From a bacterium (GTDB lineage: Bacteria; Acidobacteriota; Thermoanaerobaculia; Multivoradales; JAHEKO01), in contig JAAENP010000013.1 of NCBI GenBank assembly GCA_024224155.1, positions 1 through 59,106 on the forward strand: a stretch of 59,106 bases of DNA, given 5' to 3'. Below, piece by piece: positions 1 through 8,247 of the stretch. Numbering within the stretch: the first letter of the stretch is position 1; each line of letters begins with the position of its first letter. The translations under genes were made by a program, and so were the position numbers. The notes below the pieces were generated by a model. It made no database searches and was not told the DNA's origin. It worked only from the letters and a program-made list of their open reading frames with translations.

Positions 1-1
1 A

Positions 2-202
2 GCGAGGATCAGCGTTTGGATGCGAACCGCTCAGAAGCGAAACGTCGTCGCCTTCAAGACGTTCCTACGGACGCTGCTCCACGAGCTCGGCCATCATCTG
101 GACTACGAGCTTCTCGAGCTCGAAGACAGCCTCCATACCGAGGGCTTCTTCAAGCGCGAGTCGAGCCTCTTTCACCAGCTCGTAGGGGGACACAGTACGT
201 AA
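2..202 (+). CDS. C-terminal fragment of a protein with an HExxH metalloprotease-like motif
   Basis: The reading frame is open from the window edge, so the true start lies outside. The visible 66 residues contain HELGHHLDYE, a match to the zinc-protease HExxH signature, followed by an acidic helix and a segment reading HTEGFFKRESSLF. I do not recognise a named family, though short proteins with this HELGHHLDY...HTEGFFKRESSL ending occur in many bacteria. Zinc binding is inferred from the motif alone and no third ligand is visible. The last codons and the stop fall inside the left arm of a REP-like palindrome, so the element may have created or trimmed this C-terminus. Confidence 0.55.
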   Translation, partial: ARISVWMRTAQKRNVVAFKTFLRTLLHELGHHLDYELLELEDSLHTEGFFKRESSLFHQLVGGHST

Positions 203-262
203 CTAACCCCGGGGAACTGCTCAAAGCAGACCCCCAGGAGCCTGTATTACGTACTGTCTCCC
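185..262. repeat. REP-like palindromic element
   Basis: The outer arms read GGGGACACAGTACGTAA (186-202) and, on the other strand, GGGAGACAGTACGTAA (262-247), with 10 bases (CAGTACGTAA) perfectly matched. Between them lies a second hairpin, GGGG-AA-CTGC-loop-GCAG-A-CCCC, at about 211-234. Elements of the GGGGACAGTACGTAA type accompany REP-associated Y1 transposases (RAYT) in many genomes. No such transposase is in the window, so the assignment rests on resemblance. Confidence 0.6.
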
Positions 263-700
263 TCAGCCGACCAGCCGCGCGATCGAGCGCGTCGGCAGCG
301 ACACCTTGATGTTCATCCCGTGGCCACGATGCTCGTTCACCTCGACGAGGAGGTAGCCACCCTCCTTCGCCACGCGCACATGGTCGAAGCCATCTTCAAC
401 CTCCACGAACGTCACGTCGGGACAATCTTCGATGACCGCGAGGATCTCGCGCAGCATCGGACCGTACTCGCCGAGCTCGACGTGAATGTCATCCAGAGCC
501 ATCTCGCCGGTCGCGAGAGCAGCATCCACCACGGCCATCGGCACAGGAATCGCCAGGTCCGGCCCGTTCGGGTTGTCGACTCGCACGGTCATCACGCCGC
601 CGTAGGCGTAGACCGCCCCGACCAATACGACCCAACAGAGAACGCATAGACCGAAGGCTGAACCGAGGATCAGAAAGACCTTCTTGGTGGTTGTCATCAT
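263..700 (-). CDS. Membrane-anchored protein, paralogue of its upstream neighbour
   Basis: This is a 145-residue protein with one N-terminal hydrophobic helix (about residues 7-33) and a soluble domain probably outside the cytoplasm. The domain contains VPMAVVDAALATGEM, then a segment like PDVTFVEVEDGFDHVRVAKEGGYLLVEV. The same sequence of motifs appears in the gene just upstream (707-1258), which ends 6 bases before this start, so the two form an operon and probably arose by duplication. No family is recognised. An envelope role is inferred from the anchor and the neighbours. Confidence 0.75.
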   Translation of the reverse strand: MMTTTKKVFLILGSAFGLCVLCWVVLVGAVYAYGGVMTVRVDNPNGPDLAIPVPMAVVDAALATGEMALDDIHVELGEYGPMLREILAVIEDCPDVTFVEVEDGFDHVRVAKEGGYLLVEVNEHRGHGMNIKVSLPTRSIARLVG

Positions 701-706
701 CGTGTC

Positions 707-1258
707 CTATCTGGCTTCCGGGGTCTCGTCGATCCAGACCCGCACGTTGTCGTCGCGATCTCGTACCGAGACCAGATCTCCTCCGCCACGCTTGGCCAGG
801 GCCTGGACGGCAGCGGTGAAATCGATCTCGTCACCGGAGACGAGGGCGTCCACGACCTCGAGTGGTACCTGAACGTCGACCTTCTCGTCGCCGTCGTCAT
901 CGCGGACCTCGACAAAGACGAAGTCTTTCTCCTTCCAGACTCTGACCTTCTCTCCATCGTCCTCGGCGGTCACGAACGTCATATCAGGGCTGTTCTTGAC
1001 CTCGGCCCAGATCTCGCGCAAGTCCTCGAGCTCCATGCCGTCATGGCCACGGTGATGATGCCAGCGCAGCTCGTCGTGCAGCGGAATCATCGGTAGCGCC
1101 TTCTCCGCCAGGGCCAGAGGCAGGTTCACTGTGACCTTGGCGCCGCCACCTTCGTCGACCGTCACGTGGAGCCACAGGCTGCTGGCCGCTCGAGCCGAAC
1201 CGGCGATTGCCGTAAGGGCGAGCAGTAGAACGAATGCGCGGGATGTGCTTTCTCTCAT
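707..1258 (-). CDS. Secreted or periplasmic protein with two repeats of an unnamed domain
   Basis: The start at 1258 is chosen because a strong Shine-Dalgarno (GGTGGAGG) lies 7-8 bases upstream and the protein then begins with a signal peptide, MRESTSRAFVLLLALTAIAGSARA. The mature part carries a PL..A.KAL region, ELEDLREI, and PDMTFVTAEDDGEKVRVWKEKDFVFVEV, then repeats the pattern as VPLEVVDALVSGDEIDF...DLVSVRDRDDNVRVWID. The first half matches the downstream protein (263-700). A histidine-rich stretch (WHHHRGHD) could bind metal, but that is speculation. Function unknown. A palindrome at 1330-1343 may control transcription. Confidence 0.8.
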   Translation of the reverse strand: MRESTSRAFVLLLALTAIAGSARAASSLWLHVTVDEGGGAKVTVNLPLALAEKALPMIPLHDELRWHHHRGHDGMELEDLREIWAEVKNSPDMTFVTAEDDGEKVRVWKEKDFVFVEVRDDDGDEKVDVQVPLEVVDALVSGDEIDFTAAVQALAKRGGGDLVSVRDRDDNVRVWIDETPEAR

Positions 1259-1329
1259 GGGATTTGCCTCCACCGGGAGCTCGGTTAGGGAGTTTCTCTC
1301 GATCACTCCTACTAGGACGGGGACCGGCG

Positions 1330-1343
1330 GTGAAATGTTTCAC
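1330..1343 (-). promoter_or_regulatory. CRP/FNR-type palindromic operator candidate
   Basis: The sequence GTGAAATGTTTCAC is a perfect 14-base palindrome with the GTGA-N6-TCAC arrangement of the CRP/FNR regulator family. It lies 72-85 bases upstream of the start at 1258, in the gap after the RND operon. Binding is not shown. Confidence 0.4.
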
Positions 1344-1364
1344 CTCGTCTGAGGTCGAGACGAG
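1344..1364 (-). terminator. Hairpin after the RND operon, possible terminator
   Basis: CTCGTCT and AGACGAG form a perfect 7-base stem with a 7-base loop, 40 bases past the RND pump stop codon on the minus strand. There is no T-run, so intrinsic termination would be weak. It directly abuts the palindrome at 1330-1343. Confidence 0.3.
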
Positions 1365-1403
1365 CCCGACCTCAGCCCTCGCCGGCTCCGGCCCCGGGTC
1401 GCC

Positions 1404-4400
1404 TCAGATCGACTGTTGGGCCGTGCGTCCGACGAGTCGCGCGACAACGGCGGCGCGAGCGTCGAGCACCAGGCTGAACAGGGCGGGCACCAGAAACAGG
1501 GTAAAGACCGTGGACACGATCAGCCCGCCAACGACCACGCTCCCGAGCCCGCGGTAGAGCTCGGAACCGGCGCCCGGAGACAAAATCAGGGGCAGCATGC
1601 CGCAAACGCTGGTCGAGACGCTCATGAAGATCGGCCGGATCCGGTTGGCAACCGCGTCTCGAATCGCCCTGCGAGGCTCAATCTCGCCCGAGCGCATGTG
1701 CTCGAGCGATTGGTGGACGATCAGAATGGCGTTGTTGACCACCGTTCCCACGAGAATGATGAAGCCCAGCATGGTCAAGACGTCGAGCGGCTGCAGGGTG
1801 AACAGGTTCACCAGGCCCAGACCCAGAAAGCCACCGAGGGCGGCCAATGGGACACTGAACAGAATCACAAACGGATAGAGAAAGCTCTCGAACAGCGCGG
1901 CCATCAGGAGATAGGTGATGACGATGGCCAGCACGAAGTTGAACGACAGCGCACGAGCGGTCTGGGTGAGCTTGTCCGCGGTCCCCGTGAGCTGCGCCCG
2001 GTACAGGCCGCCGAGCCGTCCCTGGGCGCGCATCGGGCCGAGAATCTCACTCTCGATGGTCTCCATGGCCGCCTGCAGCGGAACTTCCTCTGGCGGCGTT
2101 ACCTGAATGGTGATCGCGCGCTGCCGCTCCCGATGGGCGATTTGGGTGGGGCCGGTGCTCAACTCCACCCGGGCCACCGAGCCCACGGTCACCAGCTCGC
2201 CGGCCGGGGCGGCGATCGGCAGCTGATCCAGCAGATGGGTTCGGTACGGACCGTCGGCCTCGGCGATCACCCGTAGATCGATCTCCCGTCCCTGGTAGCG
2301 GTACTCGCTGGCCTTGGCCCCGTCCACTAGAACGTTGACCATCATGCCGAGATCACGGTTGGAAATGCCGAGCTCCGCGGCCCGGCGCCGGTCGGTAACC
2401 ACGTGCACCTCCGGGTTCGCCAGATCCAGGCTCGGCACCGGCCGCGCCTGGGCGCCGGGGAGTTTGCCCATCACCTCGCCCAACACGCGGCCGCCACGGG
2501 CCACCAGCTCTTCGAGCTGCGGGCCCGTCAGCTCCACATCGATCGTGCGCCCGGCTCCGAAGCGCCTCTGGAACAGGCTGCTCTGGAAGACGTACGCGAA
2601 CGAGCCCGGGAACTTCGAGCTGATGCCGTTGAACTCCGGCAGCAGCTCACGGACCCGCTCGGGTACCCGGGCGCTGATACCCATGAAGGCCTGATTGGCG
2701 AGTGCCACGAACCAGAAGGAACGCACACCGCCGCCCGGCAAGTCGCGCGTCTCCTCGGGGGCTTTTGTCCACAGCTCCGACAGAGCCTCGCGGTAGCTCT
2801 CCTTCAGCTTGGCCGTCTCCGCCAGGCTCTGCCCCGGTGGGGTCTGAATGATGCCGAAAAGCGAGTTCTGGTTGCCGGTCGGCAGGTACTCGGCCTTGGG
2901 CGCCAGCGCCACACTCAGGCCCAGCGCCGCCACCGTCAGACCGACCACGACACTCAGGCGGCGGCGCGTCGTGCCGCACAACCAGTACACCGTCTCGGTG
3001 ACCCACCGGGAGAAGCGCTTGGCCGTCGGCGCCGGATCCCACCGGCCGCCAACCGGCTCGCCCCGCGTCTCCTCCTTGGTTCCCAAGATTCTCGCCGCCA
3101 GACTGGGAATCAACGTGATCGCGACAACGAGACTCAGTCCGACCGCGCAGCTGATGGCCAGCGCAATGTCCCGGAAGAGCTGACCCGCTTCTTCGCGAAC
3201 GAACAGGATCGGAACAAAGACCGCGATTGTCGTAAGCGTGCTGGCGAGAACGGCACCCCAGACCTCCTTGGCGCCATCGTGCGCTGCGCGCATGCGCGCT
3301 TTGCCCATCTGCCTGTGGCGATAGATGTTCTCCAGCACGACAATCGAGTTGTCGACGACCATGCCGACCGCGAAAGCCATGCCGGCCAGGCTGATGACGT
3401 TGAGCGTGCGCCCGAACCAGGCCATCATGAGAAAGGTGCCGATGACGCTGATCGGAATCGCGATGGCGACGATCAACGTGCTGCTGGGGCTGCGCAGGAA
3501 CACCATCAGCACCAGAATCGCCAGAATGCCGCCGACGATCAGGCTCTGCTGGACGAGGTCGATGGCACTATCGATGTACTCCGTCTCGTCGTACATCTGG
3601 ACGACCTGCAGACCCCGATCCGCCAGAAGCTCACGATTGACGCGATCGGTGGCCTTGCGTATGCCGTCCATCACGGCCAGCACGTTGGACCCGACGGCCC
3701 GCACGGCGTTGAACGCGACGGTCTGCTGACCGAGGAGATATACCTCGGCGATCGATTTCGCGTGGCCGAGTCCGACGCGGGCGACGTCGCGCACGTAGAC
3801 CGGCACGCCCCCGCGGAAGGCCACTACGATGTTCTCGACGTCCGAAGGCGAGGTGTACTCGCCCAGGGTGCGGACGACGTATCGGCTCTTGCCCTCGTCG
3901 AAGTCGCCGCCGGAGACGTTGCGATTCTCGCGGTCGAGCGCATTCACCAGCTCGGTGATCGTGATCTGCCGCGCGGCCAGCGCGGTCGCGTCGATGATGA
4001 CCTGCAGCTCGCGCTCCTGACCGCCGAAGAAGTTGACCGAGCCAACCCCCGGAACACGCTCGTACTCGGGCTTGACGAAATCGTTGAAGTAGGTGAGAAG
4101 CTGACCGATCTCCCCCTCGTGGCTGCCCTCTTCGACCGGCAGGACAGCAAACCAGGCACTCGCCGAGACCCCCGAGCTCACCGTCTGAACGATCGGCTTC
4201 TCGGCGTTGAGCGGCGAGCTCTGCACCTGTTGAAGCCGGTTGGAGACCTTGAGCAGGGCGGAGTCGACCTCGGTGCCGGTCAGAAAGGTCAGCGTGATCG
4301 AGCCGAAGCTGTCCGAGCTCGAGCTCTCCATCTTGACCAGACCCTCCATCCCCTGGAGCTGCTCCTCCTGTTCGTCGACGATCTCCCTTTCGACTTCTTG

Positions 4401-4568
4401 AGGACTGGCGCCCGACCAGACCGTAACCACGCTGATCTCCGGTTCTTCGACCGTGGGGGTGAGCTGAACCGGGATCCTGAACAGGGCCAGCGAACCGAAG
4501 AGCACCAGCAGGATGGCCCCGACCGCGACCTTTACGGGATAGTGGATGGCGCCTTCGACGACCTTCAA
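1404..4568 (-). CDS. RND-family efflux transporter, inner-membrane permease
   Basis: This is a proton-driven inner-membrane pump of the AcrB/MexB type, 1054 residues (family norm about 1020-1060). The first helix (about 11-31) is followed by the porter region typical of the family (SGASPQEVEREIVDEQEEQL), helices 2-6, and in helix 4 the motif GMVVDNSIVVLENI. AcrB has DD there, and this protein keeps the first Asp with Asn second, as many related pumps do. A second porter half and helices follow. Its TTG start overlaps the adaptor stop by 4 bases, so the two are translationally coupled. Substrates cannot be read from sequence, and no outer-membrane channel gene is in the window. Confidence 0.95.
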   Translation of the reverse strand: MKVVEGAIHYPVKVAVGAILLVLFGSLALFRIPVQLTPTVEEPEISVVTVWSGASPQEVEREIVDEQEEQLQGMEGLVKMESSSSDSFGSITLTFLTGTEVDSALLKVSNRLQQVQSSPLNAEKPIVQTVSSGVSASAWFAVLPVEEGSHEGEIGQLLTYFNDFVKPEYERVPGVGSVNFFGGQERELQVIIDATALAARQITITELVNALDRENRNVSGGDFDEGKSRYVVRTLGEYTSPSDVENIVVAFRGGVPVYVRDVARVGLGHAKSIAEVYLLGQQTVAFNAVRAVGSNVLAVMDGIRKATDRVNRELLADRGLQVVQMYDETEYIDSAIDLVQQSLIVGGILAILVLMVFLRSPSSTLIVAIAIPISVIGTFLMMAWFGRTLNVISLAGMAFAVGMVVDNSIVVLENIYRHRQMGKARMRAAHDGAKEVWGAVLASTLTTIAVFVPILFVREEAGQLFRDIALAISCAVGLSLVVAITLIPSLAARILGTKEETRGEPVGGRWDPAPTAKRFSRWVTETVYWLCGTTRRRLSVVVGLTVAALGLSVALAPKAEYLPTGNQNSLFGIIQTPPGQSLAETAKLKESYREALSELWTKAPEETRDLPGGGVRSFWFVALANQAFMGISARVPERVRELLPEFNGISSKFPGSFAYVFQSSLFQRRFGAGRTIDVELTGPQLEELVARGGRVLGEVMGKLPGAQARPVPSLDLANPEVHVVTDRRRAAELGISNRDLGMMVNVLVDGAKASEYRYQGREIDLRVIAEADGPYRTHLLDQLPIAAPAGELVTVGSVARVELSTGPTQIAHRERQRAITIQVTPPEEVPLQAAMETIESEILGPMRAQGRLGGLYRAQLTGTADKLTQTARALSFNFVLAIVITYLLMAALFESFLYPFVILFSVPLAALGGFLGLGLVNLFTLQPLDVLTMLGFIILVGTVVNNAILIVHQSLEHMRSGEIEPRRAIRDAVANRIRPIFMSVSTSVCGMLPLILSPGAGSELYRGLGSVVVGGLIVSTVFTLFLVPALFSLVLDARAAVVARLVGRTAQQSI

Positions 4569-5647
4569 TCCCTGGGCACCTCCAAGGCCTCGGCTGCTAC
4601 CGCCTGGCCGGGACGCAAGCGCTCGTTGCCCCGAATGATGACCGTGTCTCCGGCTGCGATACCGCCTTCGACGGCGATCCAGAGACCCGACGCCGAACCG
4701 GTGGTCACGGCCACCGGCTGCGCCGCTCCCTGCTCGTCGACCCGAAACACCCTGCGGCTGGTACCCTGGGAAACGAGCGCGTCCTTGGGGACCAGCACCG
4801 CGGTTTCGGGTGCACCGGCCGCGAAACGCGCTCGGGCCAGCATCCCCACTCCGATCCGGCCCTCCGGATTCGGCAAATCCACCTTCACCGGGAAGGTCCG
4901 CGCCTTAGGGTCCGCCCTCGGCACCACCGCCCGAACAACGCCCTCGACCTCGAGCCCCTCGAGCGCCTCGATCACGATCGCCACCCGCTCGCCCGGCTCG
5001 AGTCCTGAGATCAGCGCCGCCGGATCCTCTTGTGCGACCTCGGGGTTGCCCGTATCGACCAGCCCGAACGTGGGTCCGCCAGCGTCGATCCACTCGCCCT
5101 CGGAGACGTGCTCGCTCGCGATCACGCCGTCGAAGGGTGCGCGCACCACCGTGTTGTGGAGCTCGGCCTTGAGCAGATCGAGCTCGGCCTCGAGCTGGGC
5201 CACTCTGCCCTGCCAGGCTTCGAGCTCCGAGGTAGCGCTATCGAGCCGCTCGACGCTGATCAGCTCTTCCTCGAAGAGACCCAGCGCGCGCTCGTGAGCA
5301 CCGCGGGCGAGGGCCAGCCGCGACCGCGCCTCATCCACCTCGCCCTCCTTGGCGCGCAGGCGCAGGTTGATGTTCACCTGCCGCAGGCGAACCAGAGGCT
5401 GCCCGGCTTGGACCCGGTCACCTTCGCGAGCAAAGATCTTGACGATCAGACCGGCTACTTCGGTGGCGACGAGGCTCGATTGACGAGCCTCGACGGAGCC
5501 GCTCAGCTCGACGGTCCGGCGCACTTCGGCGCTGATTGCGCGGGTCACCCGCACCGGCGCCGGTGGCTGCTCCTGCGCCGCAAGCCGAGGGAGACCTAGC
5601 AGCAGCAGCGTGGCGCAGACCGAGCTCGTTCGCGTCAAGAGACCCAT
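4565..5647 (-). CDS. RND efflux periplasmic adaptor subunit (membrane fusion protein)
   Basis: This 360-residue protein begins with a signal sequence ending near LPRLAAQ. It then shows the adaptor order: a barrel strand region, a lipoyl half (VEARQSSLVATEVAGLI...GDRVQAGQPLVRL), an alpha-helical hairpin (about residues 90-165, rich in E, A and L), the second lipoyl half (VVRAPFDGVIASEHVSEGEWI), and beta-barrel and membrane-proximal domains (VPKDALV...VFRVDEQGAAQPVAVTTG). It should bridge the adjacent RND permease to an outer-membrane channel encoded elsewhere. It overlaps the permease by 4 bases and lies 7 bases after the LEA-like lipoprotein. Confidence 0.95.
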   Translation of the reverse strand: MGLLTRTSSVCATLLLLGLPRLAAQEQPPAPVRVTRAISAEVRRTVELSGSVEARQSSLVATEVAGLIVKIFAREGDRVQAGQPLVRLRQVNINLRLRAKEGEVDEARSRLALARGAHERALGLFEEELISVERLDSATSELEAWQGRVAQLEAELDLLKAELHNTVVRAPFDGVIASEHVSEGEWIDAGGPTFGLVDTGNPEVAQEDPAALISGLEPGERVAIVIEALEGLEVEGVVRAVVPRADPKARTFPVKVDLPNPEGRIGVGMLARARFAAGAPETAVLVPKDALVSQGTSRRVFRVDEQGAAQPVAVTTGSASGLWIAVEGGIAAGDTVIIRGNERLRPGQAVAAEALEVPRD

Positions 5648-5654
5648 GTCTCGA

Positions 5655-6140
5655 TCAGCCGTCTACCTCGGATTCGACGAGTGGCTCGGTCTCCTGCTGG
5701 TCCCAGGAGAATGTCCCCGCGTTCTCGAAATTGACCCGCCGGGTTCCATAGGCCCCCTCGACGAATAGCCGCGTCTTGATCTGATAGTCGAGAACCGGCT
5801 CTTCCAGCAAGGAGGCCAGGCGACTGATCAGCGCCACGTTGTTGACGTGAAGCGCGACTCTCTGGGTCGCCGTGCCGAGCCGGGGGACCTCGACGGACTC
5901 CGAGGTCAACGCCTTGCCGACCTTGACGCCATTCAGGTACAGACGGAAGACCCCGCCGTTGATGCGCAGCGGATCCGGGTTCTCGTTCGCCAGCCGCACG
6001 GTGAACTCGCCGGTGGTCTCGAACATCGTCAGGTCGGTGAACTCGAGGTCCACCAGAGTCACCTCGGGCGGTACGATGCTCAAGGTCGCGCAGCCGCCGC
6101 CGGCGCACGCGACGATGAGGACGATAAGGTACTTTTTCAT
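5655..6140 (-). CDS. LEA14/WHy-type lipoprotein
   Basis: The start at 6140 follows a clear GGAGGAG ribosome site and gives a signal sequence, MKKYLIVLIVACAGGGC, with a lipoprotein-like cysteine at residue 17. The remaining 144 residues match the water-stress/LEA_2 fold pattern: VTLVDLEFTDLTMFETTGEF, then VRLANENPDPLRINGGVFRLYLNGVKVG, a glycine/asparagine-rich beta-sandwich. Related lipoproteins occur widely in Gram-negative bacteria. It is the first gene of the RND operon, 7 bases before the adaptor, which is an unusual place for this family. A link to the pump is inferred from position only. Confidence 0.85.
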   Translation of the reverse strand: MKKYLIVLIVACAGGGCATLSIVPPEVTLVDLEFTDLTMFETTGEFTVRLANENPDPLRINGGVFRLYLNGVKVGKALTSESVEVPRLGTATQRVALHVNNVALISRLASLLEEPVLDYQIKTRLFVEGAYGTRRVNFENAGTFSWDQQETEPLVESEVDG

Positions 6141-6318
6141 CAACAGGATCTCCTCCGCTCGCAAGTGGTTTCCGACCGCCATTCTGTCGCGGATCCGGCC
6201 CAAAGAGAATCTCCGAGCGGAGAATTCACGCTTGTATACTCCGCAGAGATACGCAACTGAGCTGCGAGGGTTCTTGAACCGACGCGAAACCGCCTAATCC
6301 CGCCGGCTCCTCTTATTC

Positions 6319-8229
6319 TTGTCTAGCGAACAGAACCTCTCCGACCCGGCACTGAGCGTTGCCCTCGCGATGGCGGCCGGGATGTTCTCCCAAGCCGTCG
6401 GGCGGCATCTGCGGATACCCGGAATCGTCATTCTGCTCGCCGCCGGGGTGCTTCTGGGACCCGACGTCCTGGGAATCGTCCAGCCGGATTCGATGGGCGG
6501 CGCTCTGCAAACGCTCGTGGGCTTCGCGGTCGCTGTCATTCTCTTCGAGGGCGGCATGAACCTGAACATCCAGCGCCTGCGGCGCGAGGCCCGCAGCATT
6601 CGGCAGCTGGTGACACTGGGCGCTCTGGTAACGGCCGCGGGCGGGGCTCTCGCCGCCCGATTCATCCTCCGCTGGGAATGGTCGCTGGCGATTCTCTTCG
6701 GCAGTCTGGTAATCGTGACCGGGCCGACAGTGATTACGCCGCTCCTGCGGAGAATCCGACTCAGTCACAGTGTCTCCACGGTGCTCGAGGCCGAAGGCGT
6801 TCTGATCGATGCTATCGGGGCCCTGATCGCGGTCGTCACCCTCGAGGTCGTGCTGGCTCCCACCGCGGGCAACCTGGCTGAAGGAGCGCAGAGTCTCTTC
6901 ATCCGGCTCGGTTCCGGGCTCGTCATGGGTATTGCCGGGGGCGTACTCATTGCGGTCCTGCTGCGCTTCGAGCGACTGATACCCCAGGGCCTTGAAAACG
7001 TCCTCACCCTGTCTCTGATCCTGGTCCTGTTCCAGGTCAGCAACACGCTGTTTGCCGAGAGTGGCATCGTCGCGGTGACCATTGCCGGTCTGGTCGTCGG
7101 CAATATCAAGACCCGACTGCTCAGTGATCTCAAGGAGTTCAAGGAACAGCTCACGATTCTGCTGATCGGCATGCTGTTTGTTCTACTGGCAGCTGACGTG
7201 CGGCTCGAAGAGGTACGCTCGCTCGGTTGGCGCGGAGCACTCACCGTTCTCGCTCTCATGTTGGTCGTCAGACCTGTCAACATCCTCGTCGGCACAATGG
7301 GCTCGGACTTGACCCGGCGCGAAAAGGCGTTTCTGTCGTGGCTCGCGCCCAGGGGTATTGTCGCCGCCGCCGTGGCCTCCCTGTTCGCTCAGGAAATGGC
7401 GGCCGCGGGCCTCCCCGGCGGCAACGAGCTCCGAGCCCTGGTCTTCCTGGTGATCGCCGCGACAGTGCTCATCCAAGGCCTGTCGGGCGGCTGGGTGGCT
7501 CAAGTCCTGGGCGTCCGGCGACCCACCGACCAAGGCTTCCTGATCCTCGGCGCCACGCCGCTGGGCCTGGCGCTGGGCAAGGTCTTCCGCGACAGCGACC
7601 AGGAAGTGGTCTTTATCGACGCGAACCCGGACGCCTGTCGCGCCGCCGAGGCCGAGAACTTCCGCGTTCTTTTCGGCAGCGGCCTGTCCGACTCGATCCT
7701 CTATCGCGCGCAAACCGACAGTCGCGCCGGCGTTCTGGCGGTCACGGACAACGACGAGGTCAACCTGCTTTTCGTGACCAAGGCCCGCAAGGACTTCAAG
7801 ATCCGACAGGCCTGGATGGCCCTGCGTAGCGGCCACACGAAGATAACGGCGGAAATGGTGAAGGAGGCCGGTACCCAGGTTCTGTTCGCACAACCCCGAA
7901 ATCTGGATCTGTGGTCCGTGCGCATCGAGCGCAAGAGCGGCTTCTTGGAAACCTACACCCGGCGGCGGTCCGGGGACCTGACCGCAATCGAGGAGATCGG
8001 CAATCCACCCGATCCCGACAGCGTGCTGATCCCCCTGGCGGTCGCTCGGGGAAGGCACGTTCTGCCCTTCGTCGCCGATCTGAGCTTCAAGAAGAACGAT
8101 CAGCTCTACGCGGTGATCAACCATGAACGCCGCGACGAGGCCGAGGCCTGGCTGGCGCAGATGGGTTGGCGCCGTGAAGGGGACGACGAGATCGAGCTCG
8201 TGGGTTCGGGCGTCCTCGAGCCGGCCTGA
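6319..8229 (+). CDS. Monovalent cation:proton antiporter (CPA family) with C-terminal TrkA-N-like domain
   Basis: This is a 636-residue membrane protein. Residues 1-390 hold about twelve helices of the Na+/H+ or K+/H+ exchanger fold, starting LGPDVLGI and including FEGGMNLN and the intramembrane region VTGPTVITPLL...LEAEGVLIDAIGAL, which supplies the acidic residues expected for transport. Residues about 405-530 form a Rossmann-type regulatory domain (FLILGATPLGLALGKVFRDSDQEVVFIDANP) like TrkA-N/KTN. A short C-terminal domain follows. The start is TTG and no strong ribosome site is visible; an ATG at 6370 is an alternative that would shorten the first helix. The transported ion cannot be settled from sequence. 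Confidence 0.9.
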   Translation: MSSEQNLSDPALSVALAMAAGMFSQAVGRHLRIPGIVILLAAGVLLGPDVLGIVQPDSMGGALQTLVGFAVAVILFEGGMNLNIQRLRREARSIRQLVTLGALVTAAGGALAARFILRWEWSLAILFGSLVIVTGPTVITPLLRRIRLSHSVSTVLEAEGVLIDAIGALIAVVTLEVVLAPTAGNLAEGAQSLFIRLGSGLVMGIAGGVLIAVLLRFERLIPQGLENVLTLSLILVLFQVSNTLFAESGIVAVTIAGLVVGNIKTRLLSDLKEFKEQLTILLIGMLFVLLAADVRLEEVRSLGWRGALTVLALMLVVRPVNILVGTMGSDLTRREKAFLSWLAPRGIVAAAVASLFAQEMAAAGLPGGNELRALVFLVIAATVLIQGLSGGWVAQVLGVRRPTDQGFLILGATPLGLALGKVFRDSDQEVVFIDANPDACRAAEAENFRVLFGSGLSDSILYRAQTDSRAGVLAVTDNDEVNLLFVTKARKDFKIRQAWMALRSGHTKITAEMVKEAGTQVLFAQPRNLDLWSVRIERKSGFLETYTRRRSGDLTAIEEIGNPPDPDSVLIPLAVARGRHVLPFVADLSFKKNDQLYAVINHERRDEAEAWLAQMGWRREGDDEIELVGSGVLEPA

Positions 8230-8246
8230 GCCGACCTCTCGTCGGC
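8230..8246. terminator. Hairpin between convergent genes
   Basis: GCCGAC and GTCGGC form a 6-base stem with a 5-base loop in the 18 bases separating two convergent stop codons. It has no T-run, so it is at best a weak two-way terminator. Confidence 0.3.
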
Positions 8247-8247
8247 C

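Noticed and set aside
2403-5297. A 964-codon open frame on the plus strand opposite the RND operon
   Set aside because: It is Arg/Gln/His-rich and resembles no family; the minus strand encodes a clear pump and adaptor. High GC keeps the opposite frame open.
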